From assembly GCF_016802725.1 (NCBI RefSeq), contig NC_052665.1, positions 25,066,501 to 25,130,500 on the forward strand: a stretch of DNA of 64,000 nt. The letters run 5' to 3'. This DNA comes from Solenopsis invicta. Its lineage: Eukaryota; Arthropoda; Insecta; Hymenoptera; Formicidae. Positions 54,826 through 64,000 of this stretch are shown here, in pieces (the stretch's first letter is position 1; each line of letters starts with the position of its first letter). Below the pieces are notes generated by a model. It did no database searches. It had not been told where the DNA came from and saw nothing but the letters and a program-made list of their open reading frames with translations. The position numbers and the translations under genes are program-made.

Positions 54826-55531
54826 ACCCCCCCATGCCAAGCGGGACCGTGCCGGTCCGGGTGCCCCTCTGCAACCACGAGCCACCGAGGAAGGCGCCTC
54901 AAAGCGACCGAAATCTCCAGGCTGTCGGCTGCGATATCACCAGAAAAAAAATCAGACGGCACAACACAAGAAAAAATTACCGATTCGCAAAGAAAAGAAA
55001 ATTGTCAACCGACAACATGGTCCAGACGACCATACCAGAAAAAAAATCGTAACGGTTAGGACGCGGCCGGGGAAACATGGTCATTCTATGGCTATTCGCT
55101 CTTTCATCTCGCGGTCCCGCCGTTTCCGGTCCCGGACGATCGGCTCCAACGCGCCTCTACGTCTATCGGGCGCTTTCGCGTCGGCGATCGGATGGGATAG
55201 GAGGAACGGAGACGGAGCAGGGCGCATTTACACCAAAACCAAAGACAGTAACATATACAAAATAGGCGTTTATTAGCGAATACCTCACCAATCGACAAAA
55301 AAACAAAAACAAACAACAACAAAAAACTATATCCATTTGTGTCCGGGCGGCCGATAGCAGCGGCTAGGGAAAAGAAGTGTTCGGACTGGCTTTCCCCCAA
55401 ACAAAAAATAACAAAAATGTGGCTCTAGCGCAAATGAAAGGAAAAAAAATATTTGTGACCAGGTTAGCCCAAGCTTCCCCCGACAGCAGAAGACACGAGA
55501 AGACAGGGCAGACGCCTGCGCCTCCATCCTC
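54826..55531 (-). other. Gypsy 3' untranslated region and polypurine tract
   Basis: Minus-strand GGCATGGGGGGGT abuts the LTR at 54826-54838 and is the polypurine tract. The remaining about 690 bp have no conserved ORF, only A-rich patches at 55300-55450. Confidence 0.7.
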
Positions 55532-57307
55532 CTAGGCATCCAAAGGCTCATGGTACCGCTTGAGGTCTTTCACGTGGACCTTGCCAAATATCTCCCCCGT
55601 CAGATCAGCCAACTCGTAGACTACTGTTGAGAGAATTCTTCGAATGATGAACGTGCCATGGAACTTTTTGGCCAGTTTCGCTGAGAAGTGTTGTGCGCCT
55701 GCCGATAACACGTGGTACCTTTTGAGTACCTGTTCGCCTACGTTAAATGTGACTTCGCGCCTGTGCCGATTATAGTACTTAGATTGCCGCTCTTGCGCGG
55801 CTTCCAAGTTTTCCGCGACCCACTCCCGTAACGCGTCCATCTTCCCCATATGTTCGCGCCACTCGACGGGGTGCGCTTCCTCCATCTCGACACCGACGTC
55901 GTCCTGCTCGCGATGCAAACCGACCGGTAGCGGTTCTCGGCCGTAATTAAGAAAGGCGGGGGTAGCTTGTAGAGACGTATGGTGTGCGGAATTGTACGCG
56001 AATCGAAACTCATTAATGTGGACGTCCCACTCGCGGTGATCTCGCTCTACAAACGCAGTGATCATCGTCTTTAGGACGCGATTTACCCGCTCCTCCGGGT
56101 TTGCCTGGTGATAAGGTGGCACCGTCGTATGATATAGCCCAAACCGGTCCGACATCGCACGCAAGTCTCTATTCAGGAACTCCGTTCCGTTGTCCGTCAG
56201 CAATACACGCGGCGCGCCCCAACGGAAAATCACCATCTCCTCAATTGCCTCTCTAATCCGTCGACCGGTAGCCTTACGAAGTGGACAGCACTTTATCCAC
56301 TTCGTAAATAAGTCCTGCATTACGAGTAAGTAGGCGTGACCGGACTTACTCGTCGGCAACGGTCCCATAATGTCCGCGGCAACCACTGTCCACGGCGACT
56401 CGATCACGCGCTGCCCCATCAATCCTGCCGGTACGTCTTGTTCCACCTTTACTCTCTGACATACGCCGCAATGTTTAACGTAAGTCGCGATATTCCTTAG
56501 CATGCGCGGCCAGTGATATCTCGTCGCGATACGCTGATAGGTCTGCTCGACCCCCAAATGACCGGCATGCGGTGGATCGAGATTCTCTCTAATTACTGCA
56601 CAGCGCGCTTCTCGCGGCAACACGCGTTTCCACCTATCGCGATCCTCCACGACCTCCGCCATCAAGCGCGACTTTCTAAAATACATCCCGTCGTTGTGCA
56701 TTCGCCATTCCGGGTAACGTCGCGGGTGGCGTGCTATCTCCTCGACCTTCGAGTTGTACCACGCGTCATTCGTCACGACCGCAGCGCAAAAATCCGTTTC
56801 TTCGCCTTCGTACAGTCTCGAAAGTGCATCCGGCACGTGATGCATCGCACCTTTTCTATGCTCTATCACGTAATCATATTCGAGGAGCTCGTGTGCCCAC
56901 CGCGCCAGACGACCCGTCGGGTTTTTTAAATTGTGTAGCCACCTGAGGCTACTATGCTCCGTTATAATTGTAAACCGATGTCCTTCTAGATAGGGACGAA
57001 ACTTTTTGACAGCCCACACGATAGCCAGACATTCCAACTCCGTGGTGGAATATTTTCTTTCCGCTTTCGATAACGCGCGGTCTGCGTAGGCAATTACATG
57101 TTCCGCGTCCCCATTTTTCTGCGCTAACACCGCGCCTAACCCTACGGAACTTGCATCGGTTTGCAGTAAAAGTGGTAAATCAAAGTCCGGACACGATAGC
57201 GTGGGTGGGGAGGTCAAACAAAATTTAATTGACTCAAAAGCTTGCTTTTGAGTCTCCCTCCACACCCAAGAGCGATTCTTCTTCAGAAGACTCGTAAGCG
57301 GTTCCAT
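55532..57307 (-). CDS. Gypsy pol, second half: RNase H and integrase
   Basis: 591 codons, uninterrupted. RNase H: LLLQTDASSVGLGAVL, YSTTELECLAIVWAVKKF and the TEHSSLRWL motif. Integrase: H2C2 zinc finger (HAGHLGVEQTYQRIATRYHW, CGVCQRVK), then a core with aspartates in AADIMGPLP and LLTDNGTEF and the glutamate in NPEERVNRVLK. The C-terminal domain is FNVGEQVLKRYHVLS...VHVKDLKRYHEP. It would join element DNA to the chromosome (family knowledge). The ATG at the start is internal. In-frame TGA and TAA about 35 nt upstream, where tryptophan and tyrosine are expected, cut it off from the RT. Confidence 0.92.
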   Translation of the reverse strand: MEPLTSLLKKNRSWVWRETQKQAFESIKFCLTSPPTLSCPDFDLPLLLQTDASSVGLGAVLAQKNGDAEHVIAYADRALSKAERKYSTTELECLAIVWAVKKFRPYLEGHRFTIITEHSSLRWLHNLKNPTGRLARWAHELLEYDYVIEHRKGAMHHVPDALSRLYEGEETDFCAAVVTNDAWYNSKVEEIARHPRRYPEWRMHNDGMYFRKSRLMAEVVEDRDRWKRVLPREARCAVIRENLDPPHAGHLGVEQTYQRIATRYHWPRMLRNIATYVKHCGVCQRVKVEQDVPAGLMGQRVIESPWTVVAADIMGPLPTSKSGHAYLLVMQDLFTKWIKCCPLRKATGRRIREAIEEMVIFRWGAPRVLLTDNGTEFLNRDLRAMSDRFGLYHTTVPPYHQANPEERVNRVLKTMITAFVERDHREWDVHINEFRFAYNSAHHTSLQATPAFLNYGREPLPVGLHREQDDVGVEMEEAHPVEWREHMGKMDALREWVAENLEAAQERQSKYYNRHRREVTFNVGEQVLKRYHVLSAGAQHFSAKLAKKFHGTFIIRRILSTVVYELADLTGEIFGKVHVKDLKRYHEPLDA

Positions 57308-57374
57308 CCGCGTCGCGCATTGCGCTACAAATCGCCTTTATCAAGACGCCATTCCGATGAACCGATGCAGTTGT

Positions 57375-58937
57375 TTAACGTTTCGCGGCGGAGGGTACTG
57401 CACGATAGCGGCGGTCTTCTCTGGATCGACCGTCACCCCTTCCTTTTGCAACGAGAAAACCAAGATATTTCACTTGGGATCGACAGAATTTACTTTTCTC
57501 CCGGTTGATCGTGAGCCCCGCGTCTCTAATATGCGCAAATACTTTGCCCAACCACGTAAGATGTTCCCCGAAAGTCCGTGTCACAACAACGATATTATCG
57601 AGGTACGCGAATTCATGCGGTTCCATCTCCGGACCTATTAAACGATCTAGAAGCCTTTGAAACGTTGCGGCCGCTCCCGTTAGGCCATACGGCATCCGCG
57701 TAAATTGAAAGAGTCCTTTGCTCGGTACCGTAAACGCGGTGTATTCTTTACTACTTTTCTCTAACGGGATCTGCAAGTAAGCCTGGCTAAGGTCGATGGT
57801 GGAAATGTAACCGGCTGGCCGAAGTTTATCCAAAATCGCATTCATGTACGGCAGGGGGTACGCGTCCTTTTTTGATATCTCGTTTAACCGGCGAAAGTCT
57901 AAGCAAAAGCGATACGTGTTGTTCGGTTTCTTGATCATTACGATGGGTGTCGACCACGAGCTATTCGAGGGTTCGATTATACCGGACTCAATCATTGAAT
58001 CGACCTCGGCATAGATCGCTTCCTGTACCCTTGGCGACACCGGGTAATAACGCTGTTTAATAGGCGCGTGCCCCCCGACATCTATACGGTGTTCCGTTAG
58101 CGACGTCGCTCCGAGTTTCGCGGGAACGTCCGATATCTCCGACGCTAAAAATTCCGATAACCGCGCGCTCTCCTCAGCCGACAGCTCCCTTAATCCGACC
58201 TGTAGCGTTGCGCGTTCGCGAGCAGTAGGCGTCACCCCCTCTCTTGGTGGGGGCGCCACGATATCGGCCGCTTCGTTAGGCGTCGAATCCCGCAAGCTTC
58301 CCCCCTGCTCGGTGGGGTCTTCCCCCGACCCATGCTCGGGCCCAGTATCTCCTTGCGCGAGCGCTGCCGACAGCGAGCTCGTGGTCTCGATTTCCAGGGG
58401 ATATTGTCGCGTAATGTCATCCGCGAATCCCCAGGTACTTCTCGCAAAATTAACCATAACACCGAAGGCTGTCAAAAAGTCCATACCTAATATACACGGT
58501 AACGCTAACGTTCGCAACGCGTACGCGCTCAAAGTACGCGTGCGGTTTTCAATTTCGAGAGGCACCTCGACCTCCCCCCTCACCCGCGTCGTCTGGCTGG
58601 TCGCAGTTGTCACGCGGCGGTCCCTAGCCTGACGAAACCGATATCCCAACGATTGCACTAATTCAATAGCGGCCGGACCTAAAAACGTACGACTCGACCC
58701 GGAATCCAACAGAGCGCGAAGCTCATTCCCCGATATCTTAACACGAATAAAGGAGAGGTATGATTCCCTCGCCCCGAACGAATTACAAACGAAATCTGCG
58801 CGTACCGGTATCACGACATTATTGGGGGATGCATTGCCAGGAGTCGCGTTTTCCCCCTCCGCTGACTCCCTTAGGCGTTTCCCGCACAATCTGGGCACGT
58901 ACGCAACGTCACTCCCGCCTTGCCGCATCGATAGCAA
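57375..58937 (-). pseudogene. Gypsy pol, first half: protease and RT with altered active site
   Basis: 520 codons. The pepsin-like protease has ALLDSGSSRTFLG at about residue 96 and ILGMDFL later. The RT has SGIIEPSNSSWSTPIVMIKK, RFCLDFRRLNEIS, STIDLSQAYLQIPLE and FQFTRMPYGLTGAAATFQR. The catalytic box reads YLDN where the family has YLDD, an Asp to Asn change expected to abolish polymerisation. The frame is lost after KYLGFLVAKG (near 57460), within a run of purines, before the connection to RNase H. It overlaps the gag 3' end by about 65 nt in a different frame, as is common in gypsy elements. Confidence 0.9.
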
Positions 58938-60098
58938 TGAGTGCGCGGAGCGGATTTGCAGTCACGCGCAAAGTGGCCCGTCTGATCGCAATTCCAGCAT
59001 TTGCCGGGATTGCTACGGGGTGGCGGTCGGAGGGCCTGACACGGCGGTGGTCGACGCGGACGCGGCGGTCGCAGCGTCACTGCGAGCCTTGGCTTTCTTC
59101 CCCCTCCCCGCGCATGACGCTCCTTCACTCTCATCTAGGCCCAATATCTCTAATGCCGCGAGAGTATCATTTAATTTTCCTCCTCGTCTCCCCTCTTTTG
59201 AAGGACGATAAGCTAGATCGGGAAATAATGATCGCTCCGGCGGTGGAGGTGCTTGATAACTTAAGGCTGCCCGACAAGAACTTTCCGCTCGCGCCGCCAA
59301 TAACTCGAGTGAATCTAAATCGGTGACCGAATCGCGCGGCACCATGGTCTGCAAGCGCGGCAACATGTGGCGGTGTGCGTACCCGATCTTCTCCTCCTGA
59401 CTCTATGGGGGTGAGAGACGGTCAAAAAGCGCATTCAGACACGTCAGATAGTCCACGACCGTTCCGCGCTCGCCCTGGGTACGTCGCATTATTTCGTCCC
59501 GCAAGGCGAACTGGAAGTTGGGATCCCCGAATCGCGCACGCCACGCCGCCTTGAACGTACCCCACGTCATCAATTTCGCGCGCTTAGCACGGAACCAATG
59601 AAGCGCGACACCCGATAGGAAGAACGGTAGGCACCGCAATATGTCCGCATCGTCGACCGGTATCAACTCGCGGCCCTCCTCAATCCGTAATAAAAAGGTT
59701 TCCGCGTCCTCCCCCCGCGCGCCGGAAAACTTTAAATTCCAACGCCGCATGATATTGTAAGCGGCGGCCGCGTCATTCGATCCCGGTGGTCGACGTCCCC
59801 TGCCACCCCCGGACGCGTGCACGCTCGCCAAAGGCCTCATCGCGGCCTTGAAGGGACTGTCCGGTCGCGGAACCTCCCCCTCGGGGAGATTTAATTGTCC
59901 GAAATCCGGTAACCCTTGTGCGACGTCCGCGCCAACGAACGATTCGCCTACGCGCGTCGTCCGCATGTGGCGCAACAATCTTAACGCGAGCGCGGATTGA
60001 GAACCCTCGATCGAGAGCCCCTGCTCCTCAAGCGCAGCAATTTATTGTTCGAGGGTGGCGGTAAAAGTCCACTCGTCGTCGTACTTAGTCGAACTCAT
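58871..60098 (-). pseudogene. Gypsy gag, broken
   Basis: ATG at 60098 (SSTKYDDEWTF), with a premature TAA after codon 18. Reading continues in frame through MRRWNLKFSGARGEDAETFL, RCLPFFLSGVALHWFR and FKAAWRARFGDPNFQFALRD, the gypsy capsid region. A second stop (TAG) lies at 59403, after DRLSPP. A frameshift near 59020 follows, then two zinc knuckles, CWNCDQTGHFARDC and CYRCGKAGVTLRTCPDC. Capsid and RNA-binding roles are inferred from the family. Three independent lesions show the copy is not recent. Confidence 0.88.
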
Positions 60099-60870
60099 TT
60101 TCAAGCGATGTTATCCCCCCGCACGACCGACTGATTTCCACGCGCGCAATTGTGCGGCGATATCTCATGAAACGATAACGATAGCCGAAGCAAAAATAAG
60201 CGGTCACTCAAAGCGTATTCTAAGATTCCAAAATATTTGCGACACTCGAACGCGCAAACACGGCACGACACTTCGACAGCACGCCCTCCCCCTAAAATCC
60301 TCGGCGTGTTTACTTCTACGCCAAGCACTATAATCGGCACTGAGCAGCAAATTCCACCGTCGCGAAATAATATTTGCGAACATTCAATGATCAAACATGA
60401 CGAAATGTTCGCGGCACTGTCTGCCGATACCAAGTCACAGAATCCTAAATAATAAATTCAATCGCAAGTTCACAGAACTGTTACTCACACTAGGGGAAGC
60501 AATGTGCCCAGGCAACAATCAAGACGGTACCAAACGCATAGTGGCATTAGCAAAAAAATTGGTTAATATGGTCTAGAGAAATTTTGATACTGTTTGTTAA
60601 AGGTTAGCCGTGTTAAATGATTGAAAGCGGAACATGGCTTGCAGTACGTTATTAAAATTCCAGCGAGAACAGGAAAGTGCAAAAACTCATACAGGACGCA
60701 CACAACACTTGCTCAGGAAAAACAACAACAACAAAAAAATTATCTCACACTCACTGCAGAACTCCTCGCCGGCACGTGTCTCCGCAGCTAATCCACGCAA
60801 AAAAAAAATTCTCAATTGCTACGTCCGTGTCTCGCAGAGACCGTAAAAGAGAAATTCTTACTGGCGCGCC
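60099..60870 (-). other. Gypsy 5' untranslated leader
   Basis: Lies between the primer-binding site and the gag ATG. No conserved ORF on the coding strand. Confidence 0.6.
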
Positions 60871-60885
60871 CCACGTTGGGCGCCA
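60871..60885 (-). other. Gypsy primer-binding site
   Basis: Minus strand TGGCGCCCAACGTGG, 5 nt inside the 5' LTR. It matches the tRNA-3'-end type (TGG start) common in insect gypsy elements. Which tRNA cannot be proven here. Confidence 0.75.
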
Positions 60886-60890
60886 AATTT

Positions 60891-63026
60891 TGTCACGTAC
60901 TTTTCCTGACGCCGGAGAGCAACGGCGAAATACGCGATCAAACAACGGAATAACTCGCGAAACACGCGCGGGAGCGACGAGCAAACCGCGAAACACCAAA
61001 CGCTCGCACCAAATCGCGAGATTGGGCGCCAGACGCGATGATACCGGTCGCGTCTCCGGGTTCACTTTTCCACTCTAAACACGGATTCACAACACGCGAG
61101 AATGCGTCATGCCGAAAAGCGAAATCGTTGCTCGCACGCGGCAGGCTAGCTCCGCTAACCGGTAGAGGGGCGGGGTAGCGGAGACAGGGACGAAGCGGCT
61201 CTCTTACGGGAGGCAACGGGTAGGCGAGAAATTAAGTAAAATCGGGCCGATGTAACAGATAGAGATCACATATATTGCAGTGCATAATAGAGACGGCGTA
61301 CAATAGAACAAGAAAAGAAAACAAATAGCGGTTAACGTAAGACGGAAAGACAAAGCTGGCAACAGGAATTAATAAGCCGGACGCGGGAAGTATCTCAGCT
61401 CACACCGTAATTACGCCACACGCGCCGATCACGACGACTGGCTCCGCGCGACGCACGGCAGCCAATCACGCGCGCTCTAGACGGCGCGGCAAGTACGTGA
61501 ACGCTAGAGTCCCTAGAAGTAGAGAGTCTGGACATCTCGGGGTTCCACGTGATTGGATACACGTGATTGTGCACCTAAAATGGCAGCACCAATACGGATC
61601 CCTATTTAATCCTCTTTAGACAATGCGATAACAGCATACAACACGTTTGAGTGCACACAACGATAAACATACACACACACATAAAGCTCACGTACATACA
61701 CTGACATAATCATCACCGACATTTTAGGAACAGATGTCCAGACTCTCTACTTCTAGGGACTCTAGTGAACGCCGAGCCTCCGCTAAGGCGAATCCAGCAA
61801 TTCCGAGACAAAGTACGCTCCGCAAAAAGAGTCGCACCGGCGACACGCAGTCGCCTAAACCGCACTACAAAATTAATAGAACACGCGCGATACACCTAGT
61901 CACCGATATCTCGGGCGGCCGTATGATCACGGCCGCAACATGACTCACGCACGTGCGCGAGGGCTTTGCGGCTTCCCGGGAAGCCGGTCGTTCGCGAGCT
62001 TCTACGGCGGGACGGCTCAAACACACGCGGCAGCCGACAGCTGGGTGCCTCGACGAGGTCTCGGGCTTGAGGTGGAGAGCCAGCCAAACACTAAGAAGCA
62101 AGGTGCGTTCAATCGCCACGCGGCGGACGCACTCGCACACTAACCTAATGGCTCCACCTCAGAACGCGAGTCGGTCGACACCGACAACTCGTGGCTTTAC
62201 ACAGCGGTTAGACGGGTCACCTCGACTTCAGCACGGTTCTTCCTCCGCTCCTCGATCCGCGGGGCTGGTCCGGGCCTGACACACTCTACGATAGCCGCTC
62301 CCGATATCTCCAGCCGATATCTCGCACGCTCGCTCACGCTTCGCACAGCAGGGATCGCCGGGTCGCACGCAAAAGCCGAGAGGATCGCGCTCGATGTGCG
62401 ATCGATGGGCGCTACCCCTCCCACAGGGTGCGCGATATCCTTCCGCCTAGCGGCGCGGCCTATCAGCGGCCGCCCTTATGTAGCCGTGACGTCATGGCAG
62501 CGCAGTGTCGGGTCTCCGCAAGTGTCGTGCGGTCCCCGTCGGCATCCGACATCCTCGTCGCTCTCGTCGTCCTCGCGGCCGACAGCCGCAGAATTTCCCT
62601 GCGACGATTCCTTGCCGCTACCCTCCTCGATGGACAGTCGGCATTCGACGGCCCTTGTCCTGGCCGTTCGTCCGCCCCAGCTTGCCCATCAGCCACTGGC
62701 GAACCTCTTTTGCGTGGCGCTTATCGGACGCCGCGTCTAGTCTCGTCCTCCTCTCCGTCGGCGGTTTCCTGTGCGCCGGCCCTAGACGATCGTCCTCTCC
62801 TTTTCCTGTCGCAGTCCGTCTCCCTCGCCGCTGCTGGTCCTTAGGCGACGTTTTTCGAAGTGCCTGCGGTTACATGAAATAAGCCGCGAATGAGTAAATA
62901 AAATAATACGCTCCGCAGTCCCGCCGGAGATTTCGCTCTCTCACTGAGTGCCCGGCCCGGTCGCCTCCTCGCGCTACGCTTAGGCGGAGGACGAAGTGGC
63001 GAGGCAGATAAAACTGCCACGTCACA
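60891..63026 (-). repeat. Gypsy 5' LTR with nested MITE
   Basis: TGTCACGTAC...CCACGTCACA, 2136 bp including a 262-bp insertion at 61504-61765 and its 6-bp duplication. About 1868 bp without it. Followed by ATATATATA. GC-rich, with small ORFs that are artefacts. Confidence 0.93.
61498..61771. mobile_element. 262-bp MITE with perfect 33-bp inverted termini
   Basis: Element 61504-61765. It begins CTAGAGTCCCTAGAAGTAGA and the last 33 bp are the exact inverse. Flanking 6-bp duplication TGAACG (61498-61503, 61766-61771). The two other LTR copies lacking it read straight through (53565 and 34755 regions), giving a clean empty-site comparison. The interior is non-coding. Confidence 0.93.
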
Positions 63027-63577
63027 ATATATATATTAACTATTAAAAATAGTATGCTGGTGATTATTGAAAATAATCTGATTAATGGAATCGATAATCT
63101 GTTAATCGATAAGAGAACTATTGGGGAGTGATTATTGCAAACAATCTGATTTGGAATTAAGAATCATTACAGTTAAAAACTATTGAGCATTGGCTATTGC
63201 AAATAACCTGATTATAAAATCAATAATCATTCCATAAAAGAACTATTGGGGAATGATTATTGCAAATAATCTTATTATAAAATCAACAATCACTCATTCA
63301 AAAACTATTAGTTTAGCCAATTTCGGTGTTATCTCGAATATATCAAGATACATCTGATAAGCGTTGCTATGTATCAGACAATTGCAAGCGATCAACGGCT
63401 GTAAAATTCAGATTTAATAAAATTGTGTAGCTAAACAGACACATAATAAATATTCTTACGTTTTTCCTATATTTTATTCAGAAGTGGGATAAGAGCTTAC
63501 GCGCCGACGAGATTTAAGCCCGCATTACGTTTATATACGTTTACGTTTAAAGTCGCGCTCGTGAGTAATCATTAGTG
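63027..63577 (+). repeat. Tandem repeats, probable 5' LTR and leader of next element
   Basis: 63030-63310 has about four copies of a roughly 60-bp unit (AACTATTGGGGAATGATTATTGCAAATAATCTGATT...). AATAAA-type signals at about 63415 and 63447 precede TTATTCAGAAGTGGGATAAG, which could be an LTR end plus primer site. The other LTR is outside the window, so this is tentative. Confidence 0.45.
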
Positions 63578-64000
63578 ATGGAAAGTGAAAAGTTTACGGT
63601 CTCACAACTTAAGGAAGTTCTACGGCAGCTTGGTCTTCCGCTTAAAGGTAACAAGCAAGAATTGCTGAAAAGACTCTACGAATATGATCCTGCGGGGACG
63701 TGGCAGCTGATAGCTAAAAATATTCCTGCGGAAGGAATATCAGCAACGTCGACGAAAATGGATGGCATAGCAACGCAACAACAAGACGAGGAAAATTTAG
63801 AGACCCGGACGGAAGAAGAAACGTTACGAGAAAGGGAGTTTGAAATTATGAGACGAGAACGAGACCTTATGAGGCGAGAATTAGAAATTTTGCGTCTGGA
63901 TAGAGAAGATACTAAAAACCCGCAACCCTTAGCGTCGCCTTCTATGATCGTGAGTCAAGGCTCGATGACGTGTCCGCAGCCGCAGCCTAAAGCCTTAAGT
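63578..64000 (+). CDS. SAP-domain retroelement gag, partial (runs off window)
   Basis: 141 codons open to the window edge from the ATG at 63578. Residues about 5-40 (FTVSQLKEVLRQLGLPLKG, NKQELLKRLYEY) form a SAP motif: two amphipathic helices with the L..LGL...G.K.EL..R pattern. A long charged coiled coil rich in RERE and RREL follows (about 75-112), then a proline-rich stretch. SAP plus coiled coil at the N-terminus is seen in gag-like proteins of some insect LTR elements, and the preceding LTR-like DNA agrees. It could instead be a host SAP protein. The 3' part is not in the window. Confidence 0.65.
   Translation, partial: MESEKFTVSQLKEVLRQLGLPLKGNKQELLKRLYEYDPAGTWQLIAKNIPAEGISATSTKMDGIATQQQDEENLETRTEEETLREREFEIMRRERDLMRRELEILRLDREDTKNPQPLASPSMIVSQGSMTCPQPQPKALS

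Larger units (their letters stand above)
53127..63026 (-). mobile_element. Gypsy LTR retrotransposon, broken
   Basis: Minus-strand element: right LTR 60891-63026 (5'), internal 54826-60890, left LTR 53127-54825 (3', truncated outside). The primer site, polypurine tract, gag, protease, RT, RNase H and integrase are all recognisable, in Ty3/gypsy order. No envelope-like ORF: 54826-55531 has none. Gag has stops and a frameshift, RT has an active-site change, and the RT/RNase H joint is broken. Confidence 0.93.

Noticed and set aside
54826..55531. An envelope-like third ORF in the gypsy element
   Set aside because: The coding strand there has only short open stretches without signal peptide, transmembrane or furin-like motifs.

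Overview
The window looks like a gene-poor, transposon-dense stretch of an AT-rich insect genome. A hymenopteran such as an ant is the best guess (inference), from the mix of mariner, Tc1, hAT-like, copia, BEL/Pao, gypsy, Penelope-like and APE-type non-LTR elements set in very AT-rich DNA. Introns are present with GT/AG sites, so it is eukaryotic nuclear DNA. There is no rRNA, CRISPR or operon-like structure.

Region by region: (1) 1-3.7 kb: an AT-rich dispersed repeat, then the only convincing non-transposase gene, a six-exon OB-fold protein resembling the RPA70 DNA-binding core. (2) 4.05-8.75 kb: a young, nearly intact copia element on the minus strand with 284-bp LTRs and a 5-bp target duplication. 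(3) 8.8-12.4 kb: AT-rich DNA with purine-rich direct repeats, a large imperfect inverted repeat and microsatellites. (4) 12.4-13.7 kb: an intact mariner; a second intact copy lies inverted at 36.05-37.37 kb. (5) 14.2-16.3 kb: a fold-back element whose arms carry tRNA-like pol III boxes, interrupted by a 1-kb hAT-type MITE. (6) 17.7-22.1 kb: a broken BEL/Pao element containing a 63-bp perfect hairpin in its reverse transcriptase. (7) 22.5-24.1 kb: a second copy of the AT-rich repeat, split by an inverted-repeat insertion with hammerhead-like motifs. (8) 24.1-26.8 kb: a MITE that has inserted into another copy of itself. (9) 26.8-27.3 kb: a copia gag fragment. (10) 28.0-32.6 kb: a decayed two-ORF non-LTR retrotransposon (minus strand), with a related fragment at 43.5-44.9 kb.

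(11) 34.2-39.2 kb: a solo gypsy LTR, mariner copy 2 and a second kind of candidate solo LTR, set among TA tracts. (12) 39.2-42.0 kb: a Tc1-type element with arms over 1 kb and a transposase remnant in the loop. (13) 42.0-43.5 kb: a candidate DNA transposon and a tRNA-derived SINE-like unit. (14) 45.2-48.0 kb: a Penelope-like element with direct pseudo-LTRs that carry hammerhead-ribozyme cores, followed by a small spliced gene fragment with an internal 36-residue repeat. (15) 49-51 kb: MITE relics. (16) 51.3-63.0 kb: a gypsy element (minus strand) with about 1.87-kb LTRs; its left LTR abuts an oppositely oriented LTR, giving a palindrome of about 3.5 kb, and its right LTR carries a 262-bp MITE. 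(17) 63.0-64.0 kb: the start of another retroelement, with a SAP-domain gag open at the window edge.

The coding sequences do not form a pathway. What links the window is nesting: elements inside elements, with TA tracts used repeatedly as landing sites. By eye, the two mariner transposases and the OB-fold gene have uninterrupted reading frames. The copia element is one indel from a continuous frame. The other coding elements are broken by frameshifts, stops or truncation.
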